DNA of 64,000 bases from Rossellomorea aquimaris (GTDB lineage: Bacteria > Bacillota > Bacilli > Bacillales > Bacillaceae_B): assembly GCF_020171925.1 (NCBI RefSeq), contig NZ_JAIVAR010000001.1:806001-870000 (forward strand). The letters are read 5' to 3'. Below the pieces are notes generated by a model. It saw only the letters and a program-made list of their open reading frames with translations. It was not told where the DNA came from and ran no database searches. The position numbers and the translations under genes are program-made. The number at the start of each line of letters is the position of its first letter. Position 1 is the stretch's first letter. Shown here one piece after another: positions 17,271-26,100 of this stretch.

Positions 17271-17312
17271 ACAAAAGAAGTCAATTCCAACATCGGAATT
17301 GACTTCTTTTGT
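17271..17312 (+). terminator. Strong bidirectional terminator hairpin
   Basis: ACAAAAGAAGTCAATTCC pairs perfectly with GGAATTGACTTCTTTTGT across a five-base loop. Confidence 0.85.
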
Positions 17313-17361
17313 AATATTAATATGAAATGGACATACGTATATTGAAGGAGGTGGAGCACTC

Positions 17362-17811
17362 ATGGAGTCAAAATTAAACAAAGGCTTACTATCTATCCTT
17401 TTTGCATTTTATATCGTCGTATTGATTTTTTTGAGTTTATTTGGAGTATCTGGAAATCTACATTTTGTTAAGGTAGGTGATGTTTCTAATAACTTCATTC
17501 CTTTTCATACTTTAAGCAATTATATCTTAAACTTTAACAGGTACAATTTAGATACCTGGTTCCTTAATACTTTAGCTTTAGTCATTTGCTTCATTCCAAT
17601 TGGCTTAATGATCCCGTATATATTTAAACGAATAAGTAAATATTTTCATGTGTTTATATTTTCTTTAGTAATAAGTTCAATAGTTGAAACAACTCAAATC
17701 CTTACAAAATTTGGCGTGTTTGATATAGATGACATTATATTAAGCATAATTGGCACTTCTATAGGATACCTTATGCATAAATTTTTCAAAAATATTAAAG
17801 AAGCCTATTAA
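17362..17811 (+). CDS. VanZ family membrane protein (second copy)
   Basis: A 149-residue protein with four to five membrane helices and the same block order as the first copy: NNFIPFHTL near residue 50, ALVICFIPIGLMIPYIF near 75, and SIVETTQILTKFGVFDIDDI near 115-135. It is shorter than the first copy. GGAGGTGGAG precedes the ATG. It lies 50 bp after a terminator and 150 bp inside the right transposon end, so it has either its own promoter or read-through from the preceding gene. Confidence 0.82.
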   Translation: MESKLNKGLLSILFAFYIVVLIFLSLFGVSGNLHFVKVGDVSNNFIPFHTLSNYILNFNRYNLDTWFLNTLALVICFIPIGLMIPYIFKRISKYFHVFIFSLVISSIVETTQILTKFGVFDIDDIILSIIGTSIGYLMHKFFKNIKEAY

Positions 17812-17870
17812 GCTTCTTAGTTTTACCAAGTGGATAAACATTTATCAGCAGGGAGATCTTTCCCAACGTG

Positions 17871-17914
17871 AAGAAAGCCGAATTCCTTAACATAGGAAAC
17901 TCGGCTTTCTTTAT
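17871..17914 (+). terminator. Terminator after the second VanZ gene
   Basis: AAGAAAGCCGA pairs with TCGGCTTTCTT. It lies just inside the right transposon end. Confidence 0.75.
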
Positions 17915-17962
17915 GTCCATATATCTATTATTGGGAAACTCATTAATATCAAAGGATCTAGC

Positions 17963-18001
17963 CTTAGCGTGGGAAATATGATAAATCGTTGGTGCTACCC
18001 C
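17963..18001 (-). repeat. Right terminal inverted repeat of the Tn3-family element
   Basis: Read outward-in on the minus strand it begins GGGGTAGCACCAACGATTTA and ends CACGCTAAG, matching the left end. Confidence 0.88.
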
Positions 18002-18007
18002 AATCCT
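18002..18007. repeat. Target site duplication, right copy
   Basis: AATCCT, identical to 8190-8195. Confidence 0.85.
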
Positions 18008-18424
18008 CAACTCTTGATAATAAAAAAACATGATGACCTCTCTGTATTTCACAGGGAGAGCGAAAATCGCTTCACTCAGCTCTGTTTTCTGTTGCTGTTT
18101 CATCAGCCAATCTTCGGGACCCTCTTTACTCGTCGTCATCGAAAAGGTATTCGTCAATAACAATTTCCGATAATGCCAGCTCCGAAGATAATCCTTCGAC
18201 TTATTGGCCGCAATGGAAAAAATCCATGCTTTCGCCGAGCTCGCGTTCTCCAACGTATCCATCTTTTGATAAACCGTGATGAAAACCTCCTGCACTAAAT
18301 CCTCCGCTGCACTCCAGTTCTTCACATATGAATAAATGAGTCTCTTCACATCCTCCCCATATTGGATGACGAGGTATCTGATCGATCGTTCTTCTTGAAA
18401 ATCCTGTCCAGCACTGTTTGTCAT
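18002..18424 (-). pseudogene. ECF sigma factor gene, 5' part (region 2 and linker), cut by the transposon
   Basis: Starting at the ATG at 18424 (MTNSAGQDFQEERSIRYLV) with a GGTGGTGTG element upstream, it carries sigma region 2: IYSYVKNWSAAEDLVQEVFI and ENASSAKAWIFSIAANKSKD, then the linker up to MFFYYQELRI. Here the transposon starts and the frame runs on into it with unrelated residues. The C-terminal part lies at 8079-8195. Without region 4 the product could not recognise a -35 element, so the regulon should be off unless precise excision occurs. Confidence 0.88.
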
Positions 18425-18648
18425 ATCACACCACCATGAATTGTATTTTTCACTTAACAGACGAGTGTCGTTGGAGAAATGTCCCATTATTTACAGAAAA
18501 AAGTTTTATATTAAAAATGTATCCATTAATAATTGTTTCTATAAAACAGAAAATAGCACCCTATGATTCGTTCGTACTTTTAATAATAGGTATAGTTGGT
18601 CGTTCGTTTTAATAAAGTAAATTAGCGACTAATCTAGGAGGAATAGCT

Positions 18649-18732
18649 TTGAAAAAGGTAGCCTTAACTATATTGATAACTCTCGTTTTATTAAATATCT
18701 TATATTTTCTTACAACTTCTTCACCATTATGA
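18649..18732 (+). CDS. Possible 27-residue membrane peptide
   Basis: TTG at 18649 follows TAGGAGGAATAGC and encodes MKKVALTILITLVLLNILYF plus seven residues (LTTSSPL). It has one hydrophobic helix with two lysines in front. The ribosome binding site is strong; no homology is claimed. Confidence 0.4.
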   Translation: MKKVALTILITLVLLNILYFLTTSSPL

Positions 18733-19051
18733 CTAACAGAGGAGGAATCATTTCGAATTTACTAGACTAATTCCATGCATACAGAGATTCATTTTCAAAT
18801 AACGTGTAAAGCGCTATATTTCTCCCAAAAACAGAGGTAAACCCCCATCATATAATTGCTTTACCTCACAAAGGGTCTGTCCCCTTATCCTAGATATATG
18901 TTGATGTTAGACATAAAATAGGAACCTCCAGTTTTATGGAAGTCCCGTTTCTTTAATGTTTTACACTCTTACTCTTAATCAAATTTGAGGCAGACGTAAT
19001 CCATAGTATATTCCAACATCTATATCTCAAATGGTCTAACTTTACATTTAT
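18733..19051. other. Intergenic region without gene
   Basis: Only minor hairpins (GGAACCTCCA...TGGAAGTCCC near 18921-18947) and a half copy of the GGGAC repeat near 18873-18886 are visible. Confidence 0.4.
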
Positions 19052-19723
19052 TTAGATAAACCTACTTAAATATTCGTCAAATATTTTCTTCATCACTTTC
19101 GGTGTATTTTCTAAGTACACATTAATTTGTTCAACGTTTGATTCGAATTTATCGCCGTTTGTTTCATCGGTTGGAAAATCAGATATTCCTTTGATGATAA
19201 TACATTCAACATCATTCTTCTTACAGATATAAACAATGGCACCCGCTTCTGTATCGGCGATTGTGATGTTGTTTTCTTTCAGTTCTAAGTAGTCCTTCCA
19301 CATAACGACTGCTTTATCGGCGGTGCCAATTGTTCCGGTATTAAAATCTTTTCCATAGGTTGATAGATCAATATCGACTCTGAAGGATGGTTTAAGAAGA
19401 GGCTCGATTTCTTTTACCGTGCAATCATATTGAACGGCTTCATGGGGTACAAAAATATCCAAATTACTGAATCGATCGTCTATTCCTGCACAGGTTCCAG
19501 CAACGATTACCTTCGTTAAATCAAATTTAGAAATCATATACTGATTCGCACCAACACCATTTACTTTTCGTACACCGGTACTATAAAAAACAAGCTCGGT
19601 CTCATTCATTGTTCTCATGAAATACTCGCCATAAGGATAATGCAAACGTTCATGATCCTTTATGCCGAAATAGTCCAATGTCGCTTCATATTCCCACTTC
19701 GTTGCGATACTTATTCCTATCAT
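19052..19723 (-). CDS. Phosphorylase superfamily protein, MTA/SAH nucleosidase-like
   Basis: A 223-residue cytoplasmic enzyme of the PNP/UDP phosphorylase fold. VIVAGTCAGIDDRF near residue 90 corresponds to the GSAGG-type phosphate or ribose loop, and DTEAGAIVYICKKNDVECII, followed by KGISD, is the MTAN signature with the ribose-binding glutamate and the catalytic aspartate. It should cleave the N-glycosidic bond of a purine nucleoside such as MTA or SAH, but it is diverged from the housekeeping MTAN, so the substrate may differ. It lies in a run of minus-strand nucleotide genes (Nudix, deoxyribosyltransferase). GGGAGA precedes the start. Confidence 0.8.
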   Translation of the reverse strand: MIGISIATKWEYEATLDYFGIKDHERLHYPYGEYFMRTMNETELVFYSTGVRKVNGVGANQYMISKFDLTKVIVAGTCAGIDDRFSNLDIFVPHEAVQYDCTVKEIEPLLKPSFRVDIDLSTYGKDFNTGTIGTADKAVVMWKDYLELKENNITIADTEAGAIVYICKKNDVECIIIKGISDFPTDETNGDKFESNVEQINVYLENTPKVMKKIFDEYLSRFI

Positions 19724-19778
19724 CGACTTTTCTCCCTACAAATAGTATTTGCTACTGGGTCAGTCCCCAGAAGTTGCC

Positions 19779-20144
19779 TTATGATTGTGCTTTCATCAGA
19801 TCTAGTAACGGAGCTGTAATATGATCAAATTTGTCCTGATCATCAAGAGAGACCCAAGCTACATCAATAATGTCATGGTTAGCTTCAAGATCTGAATCGA
19901 GGAAAAGTTCACCACCAATAATTTCAGCAACGAACGTGTACTTATTAGGACCTTTAACTAGTAATCTATTTACTTTCACATCGTAGCCCGTTTCTTCCTT
20001 CACTTCTATGATACAAGCCTGTTCAGGAGTTTCGGCTTCTTCAATTCCGCCACCAGGGTAATTCCAAACAATATCTCCCCTTTGAACTGATTGTTTTACC
20101 ATTAATATTCTGTTGTCTTTCATCACTAGTGCTTGTGCAATCAT
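19779..20144 (-). CDS. Nudix hydrolase, MutT-like
   Basis: A 121-residue single-domain enzyme. The Nudix box is GGGIEEAETPEQACIIEVKE plus ETGYD, near residues 32-56. Short MutT-like proteins clean damaged or unusual nucleoside triphosphates; the substrate cannot be read here. It starts MIAQALVMKDNRI behind GGGGGT and lies 55 bp upstream of the nucleosidase-like gene on the same strand. Confidence 0.87.
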   Translation of the reverse strand: MIAQALVMKDNRILMVKQSVQRGDIVWNYPGGGIEEAETPEQACIIEVKEETGYDVKVNRLLVKGPNKYTFVAEIIGGELFLDSDLEANHDIIDVAWVSLDDQDKFDHITAPLLDLMKAQS

Positions 20145-20310
20145 TAGTTTACCCCCACTAAATCAGTCTTCCCATATGTATTAAATCCATAAAGACGGTT
20201 CTTCAGGATCTAAAGCAAAAAAACGTCCTCTCCACTCTCTCACTATATAATTATACATTAATTCCCAACCACTTAGTGTTTTTTATTCTATAATGGCAAC
20301 TCTCTAAATA

Positions 20311-20350
20311 AAAAAGAGACATCACGCCCTTTGAAAAGGAGGATGTCTCA
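20311..20350 (-). terminator. Terminator downstream of the deoxyribosyltransferase gene
   Basis: GAGACATC and GATGTCTC arms; on the minus strand the stem is followed by TTTTTATTTAG. Confidence 0.7.
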
Positions 20351-20379
20351 TGCTATCTTGCAAAACCGCAGCCACCAAC

Positions 20380-20841
20380 TTATATGACAGGCCCAACATA
20401 AGGTGCTTTCGGCATTCGATGAAAATCGTAGCTTGCTACATCCTCCACTCTGGTGAAGTATGCGTGTAAGCTATCGGACAGCATCAGATTCATGGTAGCA
20501 TTTTTTTCATTGATTAAGAGGATCGGCTTCTGCATGGCGTACGCATATCCGATTTCAAATGATGTCCCACTGTCCACATACTTGCCTTCAAAATCGCGGA
20601 TCCCCACCAGCACATCGGCACGCCTCAAGTTCCTCAGATCATTCCGGAACACCGTCCGCCTCCACTCTTTCGAACCAAATTCAAGATGTGGAAATTGATG
20701 AAAGCGTGCAGAGAAGATCTCAGACACATATGGGTTCTGCATGAGTGCATTCTCAAGCCTTTGAACCCTGTCAACTTGTTCCTCACTGAAGAAAGGACTT
20801 GCGATGAATACACGGATATTCCTTAGATTCTTGCTCTCCAT
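20380..20841 (-). CDS. Nucleoside 2-deoxyribosyltransferase-like protein
   Basis: A 153-residue protein. RVFIASPFFSEEQVDRVQRL is the N-terminal nucleobase-binding strand-loop of the family, RRADVLVGIRDFEG holds the base-binding aspartate, and DSGTSFEIGYAYAMQKPILL contains the catalytic glutamate (E96). Such enzymes move 2'-deoxyribose between nucleobases; the RCL/YtoQ-related members hydrolyse dNMPs instead. It acts in the cytoplasm. A terminator lies immediately downstream. Position next to a Nudix and a nucleosidase-like gene fits nucleotide salvage or cleaning. Confidence 0.85.
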   Translation of the reverse strand: MESKNLRNIRVFIASPFFSEEQVDRVQRLENALMQNPYVSEIFSARFHQFPHLEFGSKEWRRTVFRNDLRNLRRADVLVGIRDFEGKYVDSGTSFEIGYAYAMQKPILLINEKNATMNLMLSDSLHAYFTRVEDVASYDFHRMPKAPYVGPVI

Positions 20842-21118
20842 TGCATCTCCCCCGTGACGTTTTTACTATGTATCATATTGGGGAATCTCTTGGTTCATGT
20901 GTTTTAATTGCGAATCAAGAAACATTTACTTACACGAGGGTCCGTCCCGATCTGTCCCCGGGTACGCTAAAGCGTTACTTTAGTGGGGGCAGCCAGCAGT
21001 ACCCATAAAATATAGGTGTGTACCTCGTTCCTTCAGCGTGTTCCCTTATTATTGATAGACCCTCAATGGCCATTAAGAAAAAACATGGTCTGTAACCATG
21101 CTTTTTGTGTGTAGAAGT
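20842..21118. other. Intergenic region with GGGAC-type hairpin remnants
   Basis: Contains GGGTCCGTCCCGATCTGTCC near 20939 followed by GCTAAAGCGTTACTTTAGTG, a spacer that also occurs inside the hairpin at 46801-46862. A second hairpin, CATGGT...ACCATG at 21084-21100, has T-rich flanks on both sides and may be a bidirectional terminator. No gene. Confidence 0.5.
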
Positions 21119-21310
21119 GGATTTTTTTGGTAAGTGACTGAATTATCCTCAGAATTGAATGAATTAATCAGGAAATCGGAAGAATAAAGGGGTAAATTAA
21201 AAGATTCTCGACTAAAATTCGAAGATTATCCTCCAAAAGCGGAAGATTATCCAATTCTCTTCCATTTCAACCTGCAGTAATCTCCAAATTCGACCGAAAA
21301 TTAGCCTCTA
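21119..21310. repeat. Periodic intergenic repeat array, class II copy A
   Basis: Begins GGATTTTTTTGGTAAGTGAC, shared with 26883. Internal ATTATCC-like cores stand at about 21143, 21164, 21184, 21205, 21226 and 21247, a 20-21 bp step; the clearest units are GAAGATTATCCTCCAAAAGC and GGAAGATTATCCAATTC. Confidence 0.75.
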
Positions 21311-21560
21311 AAAGCCCTCGAATTTCAAAGTTGATGGGTCGGATTCACTGCTAACCCTTAAAATTACGTATAAGTCACGATTTTACGTGCCTTAGTAGGA
21401 ATCAGATTGCATAAACAAATAATAAAATTCTTCAAACAACCGAATCTCATTTTGAGTTAATTTGCACATTTCACAGTTACCTTCCTACTCACTGCTCTAC
21501 AGAAGTATGTATTTTAAGCAAATAAATCTAGGTATTCATCATAATATCCTTTTGGGAAAA

Positions 21561-21926
21561 CTAATACTGATTCTGTTTTTTCTCAGGAAAATACAAGCTG
21601 ATTCCATATTTGACAGAAATAATGGTATCTTCATCTTCAAAAAGGTTCTCGTCAAGTTTTCCTAATAACGTCTTTGCTTTTTTACGTTTCATCTTTAAGA
21701 AATTAATTCCTTCCAATGTTGGATTAGCCTGATCAACAAATTCAAATGCATGGCTAGTCACACCATCTTCATGATAGTAGACCAATATACCAGCTTTTTC
21801 ATAATGCTCTGCAGGTGTATTCTTTCCTTTCACAAACTCAACAGGTGTTTCTTTTATAATACTCTGAACTTCTTCTTTTTTTGTTAAATGTAAGTGAACC
21901 TACCGATGAATATGGGATAATTTCCA
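21561..21926 (-). pseudogene. Frameshifted gene for a conserved small Bacillus protein (immunity-like)
   Basis: The ATG at 21926 opens MEIIPYSSVGSLTFNKK. At a run of seven T (seven A on the coding strand, 21876-21882) the frame is lost, and the next frame carries on with EEVQSIIKETPVEFVKGKNT and the intact remainder to 21561 (ISLYFPEKKQNQY). Removing one base of the homopolymer gives one continuous protein of about 121 residues. The N-terminus and the YYHEDGVTSHAFEFV segment look like a widespread Bacillus family often found near polymorphic-toxin immunity genes; function unproven. It could be a pseudogene, a phase-variable gene, or a sequencing error. Confidence 0.65.
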
Positions 21927-22048
21927 TTTGTACACATCCTTACTGAACTCTAATAATCTTTGTATATATTATCATTTCTACAATAACCTCAATTCGGGTC
22001 GTTCCCTTAGCTGGTAGCATACCTAAAAAAAGTGACACACAGCAGAAA

Positions 22049-22083
22049 AGCCGATTTACTGGAAAATGCAGTAAATCGGCTCA
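22049..22083 (-). terminator. Terminator of the four-AAA ATPase operon
   Basis: AGCCGATTTACTG pairs with CAGTAAATCGGCT, a perfect 13-bp stem, followed by TTTTCTGC on the minus strand. Confidence 0.85.
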
Positions 22084-22098
22084 TTCATCTATTCACTA

Positions 22099-22689
22099 CT
22101 ATAGAGGCTTAACAGTATATGTATTTCCCCCGTTCACACTTACGACATTATAGTAAGTTATTTTATCGTTCGGAAATTTGACAGCGTATGAAATGCCGCC
22201 TCCATCATCTTTCAGCCCCTTGACCGTCACCGTGCTTGGAACCGGAATCGAGATGGCTGCAGGGTCGGTTGCGAGAATGAGCTTCTCTTTTAATGGTTGC
22301 CCGTTCACAAGAATTTGGACTTCATCATGATCTTCACTATTAAAATCCCATATCAGCATCTTCGCATCCCCGCCGGAATCCCCTACCGTCACATCAAAAT
22401 CCCTCGGCGTGATTCCTGAGTTGGTTTCATCTGTAAATGGGGTTTCTCCAGCCAGCGTTGATTTGCTGATTCGATTGGCGACCACTTCCTCCGCACTACC
22501 TTCTGAGGAGTAGCTGCCTAGAATCATGCTTAAGCCAATAGCCAACAACACGGCTAAAATAGTTCCAAAAAAAACAGGTTTTCTATGGCTATGTTCATGG
22601 TAGATGACCTCGGGATGCTGCTCTTCCTCATCCAACACAATTTGATTGTCTGCATCATGAACAGAGTCTTTCTTAGCTCTTTTCAGCAT
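22099..22689 (-). CDS. Membrane-anchored protein of the AAA ATPase operon
   Basis: A 196-residue protein with an acidic cytoplasmic N-terminus of about 38 residues, one membrane helix (PVFFGTILAVLLAIGLSMIL) and an extracytoplasmic domain of about 135 residues (SGITPRDFDVTVGDSGGDAK and onwards) that looks like a beta-sandwich. No catalytic motif is visible. It is the last gene of a three-gene operon after the polytopic protein, with a 12-bp gap and GGAGGAA ribosome binding site, and is followed by a perfect terminator. An inside-out sensor or a substrate of the ATPase are both possible; unknown family. Confidence 0.7.
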   Translation of the reverse strand: MLKRAKKDSVHDADNQIVLDEEEQHPEVIYHEHSHRKPVFFGTILAVLLAIGLSMILGSYSSEGSAEEVVANRISKSTLAGETPFTDETNSGITPRDFDVTVGDSGGDAKMLIWDFNSEDHDEVQILVNGQPLKEKLILATDPAAISIPVPSTVTVKGLKDDGGGISYAVKFPNDKITYYNVVSVNGGNTYTVKPL

Positions 22690-22701
22690 TTCAGTTCCTC
22701 C

Positions 22702-23139
22702 TTAACGCACCATCTTAAAACTAATCGGGTACTTATAGTACCAATACGATAAAAATGATCTACCCAGTAAGATTGTCAGTAGAGATAAGCCTATCGCAAC
22801 AGCTTTTCCGATTACCATTCTGTCTGCCCAGAGATTAGCGAAGGTCAAGCTGAGGTCCATGGCGATAAGACTGACAAAGCACATTTGAAAAAACGGAAGC
22901 AGTACAGGAAACTTGCGATAGATCCAGTTTAGAGAGTGGTACTTCATCGATAAGAAGAGTATGAAGCCCATAAAAGCGATCATTCCTAAGCCCAAACCAA
23001 GCCTTGGCGCTTCCAGTTTATAAACATCAAGGAGATCCAGGAATGTCATCAAGGGCCCAAAAACGATAATAAAAGCAGTGACTGGAAAAAGAAAAATGTA
23101 ATAAAACAAAGCCCATGCGATTTTAATGATTTTTTTCAT
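22702..23139 (-). CDS. Polytopic membrane protein of the AAA ATPase operon
   Basis: A 145-residue protein with four membrane helices (WALFYYIFLFPVTAFIIVFG, LGLGLGMIAFMGFILFLS, LLPFFQMCFVSLIAMDLSLT, VIGKAVAIGLSLLTILLG) and a basic C-terminus. Its start overlaps the stop of the ATPase gene by four bases (ATGA), so translation is coupled. I do not recognise the family. The order ATPase, polytopic protein, anchored protein suggests that the ATPase works on a membrane assembly. Confidence 0.7.
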   Translation of the reverse strand: MKKIIKIAWALFYYIFLFPVTAFIIVFGPLMTFLDLLDVYKLEAPRLGLGLGMIAFMGFILFLSMKYHSLNWIYRKFPVLLPFFQMCFVSLIAMDLSLTFANLWADRMVIGKAVAIGLSLLTILLGRSFLSYWYYKYPISFKMVR

Positions 23140-26100
23140 CTAGCAACCCCCCCTGCCTGTAAAAGATCCTTAGGCTTCAGCAACGTCAAATCTTCTAAAG
23201 TCGGCTGGTCGATTTCGCTCAGCCTCAATGCATGCGCACGGATGGCTGCTTCACATATATTCCTGGCCAACCGGCCATTACCAGCTGAAACACTCCCAGC
23301 GGTTCTAGCAAATATTTCTTTAAGCACATTTGCACCGTCACTGCTTAATTCATATCCTTTCGGCTTTAGCAGACGCTTGCTGATTTCCACCAGTTCATGT
23401 ACTGAATAATCAGTGAAGCTGATCACATTGGGGAATCTTGAGCGCAAGCCTGCATTGGAATCCAGAAGCTGTTCCATATCAGCCTCATAGCCTGCTAAAA
23501 TCACAATGATATTTTCACGGTGATCATCCATGAACTTGACGATCGTATCTATTGCTTCCTGGCCAAAATCCTGGCCATCGCCGAAAAGAGCATACGCTTC
23601 ATCGACGAACAATATGCCACCAAGCGCCTTCTCAAGAACCTCACGGGTTTTCAGGGCAGTTTGGCCAACATATCCAGCCACAAGTCCCGAACGATCTGTT
23701 TCTACGATATGATCGAGCTTGATCACTCCAAGCTCCTTAAGCCTTCTTGCCAAAATCCGCGCAATGGTCGTCTTGCCCGTTCCCGGATTTCCTTTAAATA
23801 CCATGTGCAGGGATTGGGCACCCATATCCGGCAGTCCCATCGCTTTCCTTTTGTTCGCTACTTCGATCTGAGCTGATAACGCGCGTACAAATGTTTTTAC
23901 TTCATCCAGCCCGATCACCGAATCCAGCTCTTGCAGAGCTCTTTCCTTCGGCTGAACCTCCAGCAGTCCAAAATCAGCCAGGGTCAGCCTATTTAGTTCG
24001 TCTGTCCCTACATGATCAATCTCAACGATCCTTAATGCCTGGTTGCGAATCGCCGCCTCCAGCGTATTCCTCACCAACCGGCCATTTCCACTGTCGTTTT
24101 TACCAGGAATTTGGGTTTTTTTATAAAATTCAGCCAAGGTATGCTGCACATCAAATTCTAGATTGAAACCTTTGGATTTTGCCTGTAGCTCGGTCATCTG
24201 GGTAAGTTGTTCCGGTGTATAATCAGGGAACTCAATTTTTAACGGGAAGCGGGATCCGAGGCCCGGATTGCTCCGCAAAAACGTCTCCATTTCATCGGTG
24301 TAGCCAGCGAGAATGACCACAAGGTCGTTTCGATGGTTTTCGATCAGCCTAACTAGCGTATCAATCGCCTCTTTGCCAAACCCGCCTCCTTGGACACCTT
24401 CCTCAATCAGACTGTAAGCTTCGTCAATAAATAAGACTCCACCTAAAGCAGACTGGACGACCTCTGTTGTCTTCAATGCTGTCTGCCCCATATACTCTGC
24501 CACCAAATTACTGCGGTCCACTTCGATGAGATGCCCTGTTTTCAACAGTCCCATTGATTTAAGCATCTCGGCTAGCATTCGTGCCATTGTCGTCTTGCCT
24601 GTCCCTGGATTTCCGGAAAATACAAGATTCAGAGTCTGTGTTTGTTCAGTCAGGATCCCAGCTTTTTTACGCTTTTCATTCGCGAGGATCTGCTTTTCCA
24701 GACTCCTGATAAAATCCTTCACATTATCCAGACCGATGACTTTTTCAAACGCTGGTTCCAGCTCGAACCCCTGCCGCTCCCTTATTCCGAAATCCTCGGA
24801 TGTTAAACGTTTATAGTCCCGTGCACCTGTTTCCTGGTTTAGTCTTACAGACTGTTTCCGGATGGCATCCTCCAGCATATTGCGCACAAGGCGACCGTTC
24901 CCCGCATCATTCCGCCCCGAAATCTGCTTGGAATCAAACAGTTCAATCAGCTGTTCCTTGATGCCAGAATCAATCGTGAAATCCTTCGCTGCCGCCATTC
25001 CTGTCAGAATCTCAAACATTTCTTCGGACGTATAATCCGGAAACTCAATGATATATGGGAAACGTGATTGAAGACCTGGATTCATCTTCAGGAAATCCTC
25101 CATCTCATTCGTGTAACCCGCAAGGACCATGACCAGATTGTCACGATGGTCCTCCATTCCCTTCACCAGTGTATCAATGGCTTCCATCCCAAACGGATCC
25201 TGCTTCTCTCTTGACAAGGCATACGCTTCATCAATGAATAATACGCCACCGAGGGATCGCTCAATGGCAGAATTGGTTTTGGGTGCAGTGGATCCTAGAT
25301 ATTCTCCAACCAGATCCTGCCTTGCTGCCTCTACCAATTGGCCTTGCGAAAGCAGTCCCATCGCTTTTAAAATCCGTGAAACGAGCCTTGCGACGGTTGT
25401 TTTCCCAGTACCGGGATTCCCGGTAAACACCATATGGATCGCCATTTTTCCAGCTGTTTTGTAACCGGCCTCCTGCCGCATTTTTTCAGCCTTCACCGTT
25501 TCCAACAGCTCATAAATCGCTGTTTTCACAGAGTGCAAACCAGTCAGGCGATTCAGTTCGTCCATCAAATCTTCAATCTTTTCCTCTTCCACCAGTGGAA
25601 TGGACTTTAATAGGAAGCTTTGCTCACCCTTTGCCACCAGCAATTCATCCTGCCGGAGCTGAATCATCACTCTGTCACCCGCAACGAAAGTCCCTCTTGC
25701 CCTTAAATCAACAAGTGCCTGGTAAAAATCTTTTTCTGCTAAACTTTCGATTGCCTCACCATATTTCTTCGTTACCAAAATCCGTTCAACTAAACCAGTA
25801 AACAATCCTTCTTCAAACTTTACCATTAGCTGCGTTTGACTCTCGAGTTTGCGTGCAGAAGCCATGAGCTTGCTCCTTAAAATAGTCTCAACATCCTCAG
25901 GCAATAGCGGAGCTGAAAGAGCATATGATTGAATCCCTTTTAAAATTGGAGCGGGTATTTTACTCGCTACTTCAGTTGGCAACTTTCCATGCACTTCCCC
26001 TTTAAAGTCAACATCACTGTAGAAGACGAGGAAATAATTCGAGGCATCGATCTTCAGGTTGTTTTCCGTCCGGAAATAGCCCTGTTGGACAAGTCTTGAA

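Larger units (their letters stand above)
8196..18001. mobile_element. Tn3-family transposon (9.8 kb) with split chimeric transposase
   Basis: The element is bounded by imperfect inverted repeats that start GGGGTA and end near TAAG, as in Tn3-family ends, and by a 6-bp direct repeat of target DNA. In order on the map it carries: a chimera of zinc ribbons plus endonuclease plus TnpA C-half; a secreted-protein gene with a nonsense codon and its companion; a chimera of TnpA N-third plus replication-relaxation-like protein; a serine resolvase; a res-like region; and a VanZ, secreted protein, VanZ cassette. Resolvase and transposase parts run in the same direction, as in Tn917-like elements. Because the transposase lacks its middle, I expect the element to be immobile on its own, or mobilised in trans by a relative. 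Confidence 0.9.
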
